A stretch of 64,000 nt of DNA, taken from Euglena gracilis (lineage: Eukaryota > Euglenida > Euglenophyceae > Euglenales). Positions 32,312 through 60,800 of the stretch are shown in pieces; position 1 is the stretch's first letter, and every line of letters begins with the position of its first letter. Under the pieces are notes generated by a model, which saw only the letters and a program-made list of their open reading frames with translations, ran no database searches and had not been told where the DNA came from. A program made the position numbers and the translations under genes. The stretch covers positions 38,386,426 to 38,450,425 of the forward strand of contig CP154955.1 in assembly GCA_039621445.1 (NCBI GenBank). Reading direction: 5' to 3'.

Positions 32312-33919
32312 CGTGCGTGTGCGTGTGTGCATGTGTGCGTGTGTGTGCGCACGCGTGCATGCCAGCATGTGGGCATGTGGGTTTCTGTGCACGCTGGGAT
32401 GTGGAAACAGTCTGGTGGCTGCGTCCAGCAGCCCGCCCAGCCCCAGTCAGGCCTGGCACGAAATCCGCCATCCTGGAGAAGCTGTTGGCGGACGCCGCCA
32501 TGGCCCAGCCGGCTGGGGCTGGGGGTGCGGTGGGGGCCCCCAACAATGGGGCTGGGCGGTGCCGGGCGAAAGCGAGGAAAGTTGTGACCGGGCTGATGTT
32601 GACCTGGGAAGGGGTCCTCAGAGTGCCACCTGAGAAGGCAGGCTCCCCCCCCCCCAGAGGTTGGTGCCTGCCTGGCGGTGGGCCAAAAAGTGCCCCAAAT
32701 TGGAACTTTTCTGGACTTCTGGCGACTTCGGCGCCGACTTCCTTGGCCAAGTCACCAGGCGCTTTCTCCCCCGGGGGGTGTTCTATAGTGCCTGTCCAGG
32801 CACTCACCCTCCCGGGTGGGGTCGGCCTCACCTCAAAATTCAGCCTGGGCGTGACAGCGCCCGCGATGAACGCCAGCATGGGGGCCACCAGGGGGAGAGG
32901 CAGACGGTGGCGCGTCCAGCCAGCCATCTGAGGAGTGGGTGGGGGCGGTGGGGGGCCAGAACAGGTGGGACCATTGCACACGGTTGACAGAGGGAGCAGC
33001 GCAGCTCCCCCCTTAGTTGCACTACGGCTTCTCGTCTGTTTATGGCCGGGGCTAACTTCGCTTCTGGCCCAGTTTGTGGTGCAGCCCTCCCCCCTGGTGC
33101 AGTGCCCTGGGTCCGCCTTGGCACACCAGCACCCAACACTAACGTACAGCCCCTCCGTCAGTATCGCCTGCACCCCCTTCTGCTCCCGGCTCACCCCTCC
33201 AGCTCCGGCTGTCAACTTCCGCTGCTTCCTGCCACGGCGAGAGGAGGGCAGAGCACACCGCCTCCTCACCCCCCGGCTTCGCGTTCAAGGCTGGGGCGTG
33301 CGGCCGGCGCAGCGTCATGGAGGGGGGCGGCGGGCCGGCCTTCGGGTGCCGGGCCCCGCGCTGTGCCGGCGCATGGACGGCGGCACTGCTGGTCCTGGTC
33401 CCATCCCGGTGGCAGGGCACCAGGCGAGGGCGAGAGTGAGAGAGAGACACGCAGAGAAAGTGTGTGTGATAGAGAGAGGTGGAGGGACAGAGAGGCGGGG
33501 GGATGTTAAATGAGAGGGGAGTCGCCCCCTCCCCGCCCCGGCACAAAACTGAAAGCCCGAAAATCGTGTTTTCGCACAACTTTTGAAAACTCGACCAAAC
33601 ATACACCAAAAAAAAATCATCTTCCCCGGTGCAAAGCGCCAGAGAGTATTCTTTTTGGTTGCAGGAGGATCCTGGACCCCCCCTCGGGTTTGAAGGGGGG
33701 AAGGGGAGGTGGTTTAATCCCCCCCCTGGGCACAACCAACGCCCACTGAATACCCTGGGGTGGGGGGACTCCCTCGTCCCCCACCACATCCACATGTCAA
33801 CGAGACCGTGGCCCTGGCCAAAGCCCGGTGGCGGAGACAGCCGGCAGGCACAGCAGGAGGGCGAGGCCCAGGCAGGGGAGCAGCAGTGGAGGCAGCCCGG
33901 CAGAGGGGGCGGTCGCCAT
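26777..33919 (-). CDS. HSP33 (HslO) redox-regulated chaperone, multi-exon gene span
   Basis: Core exons in order: 32051-31969, 31679-31566, 31372-31232, 30807-30691, 30556-30488, 28330-28144, 27374-27247 and 26875-26777 (stop TGA). Together they follow the HSP33 fold: DRLITAL, then [92 protein letters not shown] and a Zn site of WCKNC and CEWC about 30 residues apart. HSP33 holds unfolding proteins during oxidative stress and is switched on by disulfide formation at its four Zn cysteines; here the first pair is CxxC rather than the usual CxC. Upstream exons 33919-33839, 33360-33270, 32927-32832 and 32518-32460 could form a plastid-type leader. Confidence 0.85.
27247..27374 (-). CDS. HSP33 exon, first Zn cysteine pair
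   Basis: Acceptor TTGCAG and donor GTCCAC bracket [20 protein letters not shown], then [13 protein letters not shown]. Members of the family have C-x-C followed by S.er....L..L...dL..il. Joining to the last exon gives [12 protein letters not shown]. Confidence 0.8.
28004..28095. repeat. CA microsatellite in HSP33 intron
   Basis: A nearly pure (CA)n tract directly downstream of exon 28144 in the sense direction. Confidence 0.9.
28144..28330 (-). CDS. HSP33 exon (QLLPGA block)
   Basis: The minus frame reads [20 protein letters not shown], then [27 protein letters not shown]. The (G)G.L.Q.LPGA.EE motif is specific to HSP33. Upstream edge not resolved. Confidence 0.85.
28340..30480. other. Large HSP33 intron, no coding recognised
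   Basis: Two A-rich blocks (28615-28915 and 29215-29600; T-rich in the sense direction), a poly-G run at 29960-29976 and a GGGACCCCC/GGGGGTCCC hairpin at 30089-30110. Confidence 0.5.
30488..30556 (-). CDS. HSP33 exon (ED..YL..SEQ block)
   Basis: The frame reads [20 protein letters not shown], then AAG, before donor GTGTGC. I.ED...YL..SEQ..SA is the second HSP33 signature. Confidence 0.85.
30557..30690 (-). other. 134-nt nonconventional intron in HSP33
   Basis: Coding ends CGT GGC and resumes AAC ATC CCG, giving the conserved R-G-N-I-P-E-D. The intron starts AATCGG and ends CTG plus five bases, so the CTG is at -8 to -6. The 5' end has CGG where CAG is expected. Neither end has GT or AG. The borders share the repeat GGCAA, and CGGACTGC/GCAGCCTG are inverted ends (6 of 8). 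Confidence 0.65.
30691..30807 (-). CDS. HSP33 exon ([10 protein letters not shown] block)
   Basis: Acceptor GGCACAG, then [20 protein letters not shown] and [19 protein letters not shown]. It corresponds to the HSP33 strands G.L.v.......Y.G...l..G. Confidence 0.8.
30817..30940. repeat. CA/CGCG microsatellite next to HSP33 exon
   Basis: (CA)n and (CG)n alternate and end about ten bases upstream (sense direction) of the acceptor at 30808. Confidence 0.9.
31232..31372 (-). CDS. HSP33 exon (GDGPL block)
   Basis: The frame reads [20 protein letters not shown], then [20 protein letters not shown] and GYCGNEK before donor GTCCCG. G.GPL..i.a.A...g.vRGYv.np is characteristic. Confidence 0.85.
31566..31679 (-). 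CDS. HSP33 exon (N-terminal domain)
   Basis: Acceptor CCGCAG, then [38 protein letters not shown]. The join to 31372 needs a non-GT-AG intron. No AG precedes the next exon for about 80 bases, and CAGGGGCCGG and CCGGCCCCTG lie near the two ends. Confidence 0.75.
31969..32051 (-). CDS. HSP33 exon (start of mature domain)
   Basis: Acceptor GCCCAG and donor GTGTGT bracket [20 protein letters not shown], then RLITAL. The phase-0 join gives [18 protein letters not shown], the usual start of HSP33. Confidence 0.7.
32193..32360. repeat. GT/GTGC microsatellite in HSP33 intron
   Basis: Alternating GT, GTGC and GCAT units. Confidence 0.9.
32460..32518 (-). CDS. Candidate leader exon, HSP33 gene
   Basis: Acceptor CCCCCAG and a GTGCCA donor; the frame could read [19 protein letters not shown]. 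Another phase is also open, so the reading is uncertain. Confidence 0.35.
32832..32927 (-). CDS. Leader exon with hydrophobic helix, HSP33 gene
   Basis: Clean acceptor CCTCAG and donor GTGAGG; only phase 0 is open: [20 protein letters not shown], then [12 protein letters not shown]. It could be the second hydrophobic segment of a class I euglenid plastid presequence. Confidence 0.5.
33270..33360 (-). CDS. Candidate leader exon, basic and Pro/Ala-rich
   Basis: Acceptor GGCACAG and donor GTGAGG bracket [20 protein letters not shown], then [10 protein letters not shown]. It is basic, like a transit peptide. Two phases are open. Confidence 0.4.
33839..33919 (-). CDS. Candidate first exon with signal peptide
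   Basis: ATG at 33917-33919 opens [20 protein letters not shown], then LLLCLPA, a strong ER signal peptide ending at an A-x-A-like site. The donor may be GTCTCC at 33833-33838 or a later GT at 33806. Linkage to HSP33 is inferred from order and spacing. Confidence 0.45.
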
Positions 33920-33929
33920 GCGGGCCGGG

Positions 33930-36900
33930 GGACGCCTCCCGGGCTGCGGAGGGGGGCAGCGCTGTGTGTATGGCAGGGGGGGGGGGGACCGGGAAAGCGG
34001 CTTCTTTTAACGCATGCACATACCCCCCCTGTTGCTGGCAGCACACCCAAGGTGCCTTTTTTCAGATGCCTCTGAGGCTGGCGCCAGACCTGGTCGGATG
34101 ACCACCCGATTGGTTGGCCGACTGGTCCTCGTTGGCGACTGCCCACTCTAACGTTTTAAGGGGTCATACTCGCCGACTTTTCAAGCCCCCTCCTTCCTAA
34201 AATTCTTATTCTGGAACGGGCAATATTTTGTTTGAGTTTTCTCGAGCAGCGTGGCCTTGCACATGGCTTGACTGCGTGTTTATGTGTGCCTCTGTCTGTG
34301 TGGGTGGCGATGCAGGGGTGAGCATGCCTGCCTCTCTCCTCCCACTGCCCCCACCACCCACAGACCCACACAAGAGCCCCTTCAAGAGAGCAGCAACGGT
34401 CATCGCGAACCTTTTCCCCCCACTGGAGCGCGGCACAGAGACCAGGGATTCCCGTCACTGTTCTACTGAGTGTGGGGTGGGGGGGGGGGGCAAGTGTGGC
34501 TTGTTTACAGCGAAGGGGTGGATGGGCCGGGGGCTGCAGTCGGGCGTCAAAAGGGGCGCAGCCAATACAACGAGGCTGGTCAGGGGGAGGGGTTGGCAGG
34601 GCTGCACTGGCCGAAAAGTGCAACCCTCCCCCCCCTCCCAACTCACTCTGAAGGCTGGGGATTCAATGACCGTTCCCTTCCCACCAATGCTCCCATCTCT
34701 GCGCAACCGTGGGTTCAGACGAAAGAAGGGAGGAGTCGTTGTGCTGGGGCCCGGGTTGATGGCTCGGGTGACACTGGTCACGTTTGAAACCTGATCAGAT
34801 GACTGCAGCCAACGCACAGCAAACAGGTGTGTCCAGTCCATTACCAAAAAAAACATCCAGAGGGCTGGCTCCCTTAAGCCACAATCCGCAGAATACAACA
34901 GCAGTGCTGGCAGGCATGGGGGTGGGGGGGAGCGAACACAAGGTCAGGCCCTGTCCTCCGTGGTGCTGTTTAGCTGACAGAACGATGCTGGAGCAAAACG
35001 ACCCACGGTTGGGGACTGACAGACGACGGGTCTTCCTGTGAGGGCCTCCTTCAGGAAAACCGCTGCTGGCTGGGACAACTGGGTTGGTGCCCGAAACCCA
35101 ACAAAATCACCCAAATACAGGCGCCGTTGCTGTTAATCACCCCCCCCCCCCCCCCCCCGCCGAAAACTCTCGAGGCATGAACTTTGGGAATTTTCAAATC
35201 ATTTCCTCCCAAAAAAAGTTGCGGCTCTCTGCCAATTTTTTTTTTTACCACTGATTCAACTTCCACGGACGCCCCTCGGGATTGGCAGCCCTGCTGGAGG
35301 AGCATTCTGGGGTTAAAAAGGTTTGGCCGGCTGGACATAGTGGGGGAGGGGGAGGAGTACAACGTCGACATCTGTTTTGCGAAGATCGCTTTTTTTTTTT
35401 TACCCCAAACATGCCCCGAATGCCCAGAAAGCGGCACAAAATCGGCGAAATAATGGCCATAGCTCGGGGGTGCACGCGGAGTTGCGGGGAAAGAAATAAA
35501 GTGGAGCGTTCCAAAGACTTCATTCTAGGTTGGGGACCAACCCTCTGCCCTTTTAATTGCACAAGTGGCTGCACAACCATGGGGTCTGGGGATGCACAGT
35601 ATCAGCAGGTTTTCTTCATCATCACCTCCAACGTTTGTTATTTGGTGACGTACTTTGGGGGGAGTGAGGGGACCAGCCAAACAAAGCAAACATTTCTGTT
35701 GGAGAGGGGGAAGATGCAATGTTCCTCAATATTGACTGCACAGGGTTGGGTCGCCTTTGTGGGGAAGGCAACGCACTTCCAGCCGAAGCCGTAGGGGCTG
35801 CGGTGGGCCCACGGCATAATACTTAGGCATCGCCGCCGCCAAACCAGCGGGGCGGGGGCGCCCCCCAGGGCCGCGCTGCGAGAGGGCTCGCCCTTCAGCG
35901 CGAGTGGCTGGACCGCACGGAGGCGGCCGCACGCCCCCGCCATGGGGTGCAGGCCGGAAAGGGACACAGCCAGCCCGGGGGGGGGGGGGGTTTAGGCCCG
36001 TGTTCACCAGATTCATTTTTGAAAAACAAAGGTCCGGGGCGGTGGGGAGGTTCCGCCCCCCCCACAAAGGCAATTTCCTTTCAATTTTCTGCACGACCTG
36101 AAAAAACCATTTTTTTTTGATCTCCTAAGAGTGGTCCCTCTGAGCCCCCCCCCCCCCACCAGGTTCCCCACCCAGTTCCTAAAAAGCCTGTGGTGTGCCT
36201 CCACATCCCCTCCAGCTGCAGCGTGCCGGCTTTGCTTAAAGACCCAGGGGGTCCACTAGCTAAGCATTCTGCGTGGCTGCTAAAAAAAAAAGACAGCAGC
36301 CAGATTCCCCGGGGGAGGGGTCCCGGGGGTACCAACAATTGCAATTTTTGGGGGCTGATTTTTATCCCACCCCCCCCCCAAAGAAACCCAAAAATTGCTC
36401 GAAAATGGGCATTTTCGGCATGCTTTGGGGGTCAAAAAAAATTACAGCACCTCACACTGGTCACTAGGGAGAAAATGCCACTGTACCTGCAGTCCAGCCT
36501 CCCCCCCCCGGGGGGGGGGCACCGTGAACCCTTAAACAGAAGCTTACCCCTCTCCAAATGCACAACAAACAACTGAATGCCCACACAGAAATTTGTGCAC
36601 AAATATGTATGCACGGCCGCGCAAAATTCATGTCAGGTACATCACAGACATTCGAAAAACGAAGCTAGAGGTCTGACTGTGAGCTTGCTGTCAACCGCGC
36701 ACCAGGGTTCGATATAAGGACAGGTGGGTGGGGGGTGGTCCGGGCCAGGAGGGGGGGGGGGGTGGGGGGGCCCCCCCCCCACCTAAACAGTGGCGCGGTC
36801 TGGGTGACCGAATTTCGGCCCGGCGTGAAGGGCCGGGCCGAAAATTTTTGACCCCCCAAACGACCAAAAGTGCCATTTTGGGCACTTTTTGGGCAAAAAT

Positions 36901-37357
36901 GTGCCAAAATGCAAAAAATTTTCGGCGCAAAGCGCCGGAGGAAAAAATTGACCCTTTTTGGGGGGGTCCCGGATACCCCCCCCCCCCAGGGTCGGTCCGG
37001 ACCCCCCTGGCAGGTGGGGGGAGGGGTGGTCCGGAACACCCCCCCTGCGGGCCAGGGGGGGGGGGGGACACCCCCCACCCTAAACCATGTACGCCCTCCT
37101 TATATCAAACCCTGCCGCGCACCCTCCGTGCTGACCGCCCCCCCCCCCCTGCAGAGCTTTCCTCTGATCCCCGCCTTTTCTCATTTCAAACATCATTTCT
37201 ACACAGATTTGCATCTGAATTCCCAATCCATTCATACATGCATACATGCGTACATATTTCATACATTCATCCAGACATACATGCATGCATAAATACGTAC
37301 CCGTATGGACATTCACAGATTTTTGTTTAAAAAAGCAAAAATCATCGAGTCTCCAAG

Positions 37358-37402
<45 letters not shown>

Positions 37403-37690
37403 CATATGTATACATATATATGTATGTATATGTATATTTTTATATAGGTATATGCATATAGGTGTACATATGTGTGTGTATGCGTGTGTATATGAAAAAA
37501 AAGAGCAGCCATTGTTTATTCGCCCCCCCTGGGGGCCAAATAACCAACCCATGGGGGGTCGGCGAAAAAAAATTGGGTTATTGATGGAATAGGGTTAGGG
37601 TTAGGAGTTCGGCCCAACTTTAGGTGTAACTTATAGATAAGTTTTAGGTGCACAAGTTCGGCCTAAAGTTAGCTCTCATGCTTGTTGGGG
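33930..37690. other. Mostly non-coding stretch with one possible exon
   Basis: At 35808-35945 a GC-rich minus-strand island ends at donor GTGCGT (frame ending PKYYAVGPPQPLR.RLE). A second frame starting MAGACGRLRA is equally open, so no call is made. At 36700-37080 lies a dense poly-C/poly-G repeat with a TTCGGCGC/GCGCCGGA hairpin. Confidence 0.4.
37318..37560. repeat. TA-microsatellite-bearing repeat, copy 1
   Basis: Starts AGATTTTTGTTTAAAAAAGC, carries GAGTCTCCAAGGAATATATA, then (TA)n/(TATG)n to about 37497, then GCCATTGTTTAT with a GC hairpin and ATAACCAA. The same order of motifs recurs at 38524-38690. Confidence 0.75.
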
Positions 37691-37697
37691 GGGGGAC

Positions 37698-44464
<6,767 letters not shown>

Positions 44465-44718
44465 CTGCGGGTCGGGGGATAGATAGCCAATGACAATGGG
44501 GGGGGGGGTGGAGGGGGGACACACAGAGGCTGCCTGGGGCCCCGGGTTATGTGCGCCGCAACATGGGGCGGTGCAGGCCCTATTATGCAGCCTGCAAAGC
44601 CTGGCAGGTACCCCACGCAGCCCAGTGATGTGGCCAGCCGAGCACAGTGCTTCCAGTCAGCCTGTGTTTTCCCTCGGTGACCCACGGACAACAAGGCAAA
44701 GTAGCCAAACAGCCGGCA

Positions 44719-44888
44719 GGGCGGTCCTTAAGCAGATAAAAAAAAAAACTCCGCTGTCCCAGCACACTGAATGAAAATATACAGGAAAATGGGTAAATAA
44801 ATTTGGCATTCTTGGGCGACAACAGGTCGACATCAGGAAAAAAAAACTGATTCTTGGCATCCTTGGACCATCGCCCATCCACCCAAAA
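44719..44888. repeat. Dispersed 180-bp repeat, copy 2
   Basis: Near-identical to 43210-43390, from GCGGTCCTTAAGCAGATAAA through CAGGTCGACATCAGG to CCATCCACCCAAA. Confidence 0.8.
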
Positions 44889-45334
44889 CATCAAAAAATG
44901 TGTTTTTTGGACTTTTTAATTTTGGACCCCGTTCAAGTCCCAATCCGGCCGTTGGTCGGCCCTTTGGCCAAAAGGGGGCGGTCCTTAAGAAAATAATAAA
45001 AAAAAAACTTTCCTGTCCCTTATGGACCGCCCTGACAGCCAGGCTCCCTCGGCCAACCGATGCGAGGGTCCCTGGCCCGACTTGATCCGGAAACTACTCT
45101 GGCAATTCTGGTGGTCAGATGGGAATTGTGTCATTCCCCTCCAAAGGCGGTTGATCCCCGCCATCAGGTGCGGGTCGGGAGGAACAACTCTTCGAACGGG
45201 AGAACGGCCGAATTGCGGAACAGGGGCCCTGCGGGGGCGGCCATCCGGTCCACGGTGTGCGGCACACGTGAGCCCCCACCGCAGACGCCGCCCGGGTGCG
45301 CGGACAACAGTGCCGAGGTGCGTCAGGGGGCTGG

Positions 45335-56309
<10,975 letters not shown>

Positions 56310-56319
56310 CTGCAAAGCC

Positions 56320-57780
56320 CCACTGCGTATGACACAGTGCGAGGAAGGCCCCACACCCTCCTTTCACACCCTTTACATCCGTTGTGTGTTGGCCATGGAT
56401 CTGGCTTTCGATAAGGGTCTGGGAGTTTGGGAGTTTGCGCATCCGCATTGGTACTCCACCCACATCTTCATGGCGACGCAGATGGCCGACACTGATTTGG
56501 GTTAGAAGGCGCACATCGCTTTCACAATGAACTGTGGAGAGGTTTGGTTTGATGAGCGTGCGATACCTGATTGTTTCCCTTTATGAAAACCCTGACCAAA
56601 ACCAACCGATCAATGACGATTTGCTGTGACTATGTTTAATTCTGTCAGCAATTGGGTGGACTGAACATCAACCGGTAATTTCCCTGCAGTCTCATTTCTG
56701 AATCTCATTACAAAAAATTCAGCTACGATAAAATAACAATACAATGAAGCAATCATTTGTTTAAATGGTTGTAGAATTTCAGAGCAAAACTTACAACAAA
56801 AAATGGACACTGCTCAATTTGTTTTGGGACCTGGCGTGCTGCAATGGTAACAGCCACAGTTAATTGTTTTGTCTGAAATGCCCCCATTGAGACGCCAAAA
56901 TGTTCGTCCTAAAATAGTGCAGTGCCGAGAACAAAAAGAAGGTTTTCCTTTTTAAAGTTTCTCAAAATGTCAGTGTTTATTTATTTATTTATCTATTGAC
57001 TGGGATGATCACTGCATGCCGGCGGGGCAGGTGCATTGTGTTTACAGAGTGTCCAGATTGATCCAACAGGAGCAAATCCCCTCCCCCAAACCTCTGCCTG
57101 GTCTCATTGATTGGCCACACCCAGACCCGAAGAACAAACGGAAGCCACCGATGCTGATTTGTGAAATAAAATGTGCATTTAGAATTTAGCAATGACTGCA
57201 CTGTACCAAATGCTGTATCTCAAGGAAAGAAAAAAAAATGACAAGGAAAACTGGGGTCCTTCCCTGTGAGTCAACACAGAGGAAAAAAGGAGAGCTGAAT
57301 TCGAAGCGCAGAGGTACTGTGGCCACAGCCAGTGCCACAGCCACACCACAGAGCAGAAAGCAAAAGCAAGTGCCACAGATTTGAAAGCGGCGCCGCGATG
57401 GGAGAAACCCAGACCCGGTGGGGCAGCGAAGAATTCAGCTGCCCAACACTTGGGTTGGTGGGGTCCCCCTCTGTCCAACGGAAGAGAGGGGGACTGCGGG
57501 GTCTGGGCCCCCGTTCAGTCTGGGCTGTGAAACGCCCCGCCGGAGTTCTGGGGGTCAGCCCTGTGGGGCCCACATCAGACGGGCATCTGTGCCCCATCTC
57601 CGGGGAAAAAAAAGACCAGCTCTTCAGAAAGATGTGTTCCCCCACTACGTCCAGACGTAGCCACCACCCACCACCCCACCCAGAGGCAAACATAGGCATT
57701 CACTCACGTCATGCATTACCACCCAACACGTATGCGCAAACATGCATACGTGAAGTAAAGCTGAACCCAATATCCGCTGC
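56320..57780. other. Probable intergenic stretch between the SET copies
   Basis: No coding island; 57300-57600 is a moderately GC-rich stretch without a convincing frame. Confidence 0.4.
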
Positions 57781-57787
57781 ACGTCTG

Positions 57788-57865
57788 TCAGCCGTGGAAC
57801 AGTTCCACCACCCCCTGCAGGATGCGCTTCTGCGCCACGCGGTACTTGATGGCCATGGCCACGTC
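57788..57865 (-). CDS. SET copy 2 terminal exon
   Basis: Encodes DVAMAIKYRVAQKRILQGVV, then ELFHG and a TGA stop. In copy 1 the same text is split by the 1691-nt intron after YR. Confidence 0.75.
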   Translation of the reverse strand, partial: DVAMAIKYRVAQKRILQGVVELFHG

Positions 57866-60800
57866 CGGGTCAGAGGTTTCTTCAGGACTGGGGGAGGGGG
57901 GTCCGGACCCACCCACCCACCCCGGGGGGGGGGGGGCTTGGGGGACCCACTTTCAGGGGGTTAATTTTGCGGTCCAGAATTGTTTTCGGCGCGAAAACAA
58001 TTGTTGTCTCCCGAAAACAGGAAGACCCCGCCTCCGAGGGGTACCCACTCAGCCCGACCCCCCCCCCCTGGGGGGGGGGGGGCTCGACCGGAACCCACAC
58101 CCCCCCTCTCTCCCCCCGGGGTCAAAAACTTAAAAAAAAACCCTCTGGTCCGGGTCCAGGCCCCCGGCCTCCAACGCAGCCTCGTCCTCTGCCAGGCCAG
58201 TGCTGTACTGCGCGAGGCACCGCTGGCAGCCGTGCACGGCGACCGCCACGAGGAAGTCTTCCAAGGGGCAGGGGGCACGCGCCTCCCCGCGTTCAGAGCT
58301 GGACCAAATGGTGATGGCCATCCTGCCACTGTTTGAATGTGTGGGTTGAGTCGCACTGCTCACCAGACCACACCATGACTCGGCCGACCAGTGGGGGGAA
58401 AGCAGCTGAAACTGCATTGATTGGATGGGCAACGCACAATCCCAAACCTTGGGGGCTGAATATTGAACGTGTCTGTGGATGAGCACAGCCATTTGGGACC
58501 ATCCATCTCCAAATAATAACCCCCCTGGACCCCGACTTCGAGTGTCCAAATAATAAACCAGCGGATTTTATTATTTGAGCTGGGTTTACATGATCCAATG
58601 GGCGGAGGATCCTGCTGAACCAAACCAAAAGGCGAAGTAGTCAAAGCTGGCATGGATTTGTCCACAGTGTTGGAGATGGAGAGCTATTCGGGCAATAAAA
58701 GTTGGAATCAAAAATCGACCGAAAAACACCTCGACAGACTGGAATAGTCGTTTTTTTTTTTTGGCCTTCTGGACTTTTTTGTTTGAAAAATATGCGCATA
58801 TTCTCTGTGCCAATTTCATCCATTGTTTGTGATGTTTTCTACATTTCTGCTGCGTTTTTCCCTTTTCTCCGCCTTCACAGCTGCAGAGGGGGGGCTCATT
58901 ATTTGGGCGGCCGAAGTCGATCCTCAGGGGGGTAATATTTGGGGGGGGGGCATTATTTGGGGGTATAATTTGGGGATAGGGTTATGAGAATACACAGGTA
59001 TATTTTCTTAAAAAGAAAACCACAGACATTATTCACTGAAGAAGAAAACCTCAATTGCCCAACCAAACCCAAAGTGCGTTCAAGGTGTTGCACGTCTGAC
59101 ATCAGGGCGAGGGAGCGCTTGAGTAGATACCCTCCAAGGCCCGTCGGAGACGGGGGTCCACACCTTTCGGGCTGACGTAGAGGTCGTTACACGGCACGCC
59201 ACACAGGGAGATGGCCTGGACAACGTCCTGCGGGTTCGCGCTGGGGTCCCTGTGGCCACAGGACAGCGGTGGAGCGGCGAAGCTGTTCACCGGTGTTACC
59301 GATGTTGCCGCAAAGTTGTCGTGCAAACTGGCCGGCACGGAATCAATGCCCATCGGCAAAAGGGGGATGGGGCGTCGCAATCATCCAGTCACAGCAGGGG
59401 GGGGAACGCAACATGAGCCCTCAAAAATGCGATGCAAGACGAACGCAAGTTGCATGTAACATCCTTTAGGATGCCCCCCAGAATGTACAGTTTCTGCTGG
59501 AGAGAAACATATAAAATTATCCCTTTCGCAGCAGAAAAATTTCAACTCCATAAACACATGGAATCTTTTGGCCAAATGCAGAAAATGACAAAATTTGGGC
59601 TTTGGGGAAAATGGGACAAAAATGAGTCCAAATTTTCAAATTCAAAAGAAGTGTCCAGCAAAAACCGAAAAATCGCCAGTAAAAACACACACACAAAAAA
59701 ACACAAACTTTGTCAAAATCGAAAAACACAAAAAAAACACAAACGTAGCAGAAAACACAGCACTTTTTGCGTTCACCCCCTTGTTAACAGCCCACAGGTG
59801 AGTAGACCTGAGTATTGAGAACTTGGTAAACGGCGTCGAGTTGGTTTGCAAACACAACCAAAGCCCCCCAAAAAAACAGACTGGGGCATGCACGACAACC
59901 CATCAGAGCGGAGAGCGAGGTGCAAACCGGTCACTGAGGACCACCCGACACGCCTCCGCCAGCTCTTCCGGCCCCTCGAAGACCACCGCGAAGTCGTACG
60001 GGTTGTCCTCTGGGACGAAGCCGTGGGAGAGGAAGTAGTCCTGGGTGGGGCCGTTGCTGTACCGGATGGTGACCTCCTCCCCGGCCCGCAGCCACGGGGC
60101 CCCTCCCCAACGCGTTGGGGCCCGACGTGCCCAAAGAAACCGACGCTGCAGACACTCGCTTGGAAGACGTCAGCGGGGGGGTTGGCAGGGGGCTGGACCG
60201 GCACAGGAAAGTGGAAGAGGAGATGGCGGTTGGCCTGATGTGGCGATGAGGGAGGGGGGGGAGGCGCCCCGGGTAACCCAGCGTCCCTCGCCGCCAACTG
60301 CATGCACGCGTCGGGGCCCGCGGCGTGCCAGCGGATCACCGCGGTGGGGTGCGGGGCGGGGGTGGGCACTGCGAAGAAGAAGACACCGTCGCCGACCGGA
60401 CGCCGCTTCTGCGACTCAATGCTGATTGTTTGAGGTCGAAATGATTCCCAGCAAAAAAAATGAGAAATCACCACGGGGAAGACAAAAAGAGAATGGAATT
60501 CTCGCCATACTCAAAAAAAAAGAGACACAAAAAAGGTGTTTGAATTTTTCTCGGTCCTCCTGTCTGGACTACTTTTCAAGTAATGAAAACTGGTTTATTA
60601 AAAAAAATGCCAGAAAAAGACGGATGAAGGCTCAGAATATTTGCATTTTTGAGGTCCCAGCTGTCCTGAAACAAAAAGCACTCCATATTCCCTTGAATCC
60701 GAAAAAAATGAACCTTATTGATTTTTTTTTAAAAAAACCAATGCTGTTGAAACAAAAAAAAGGTCGAGAAAACAATTGAAAACAGAGAAAAATGGTAATC

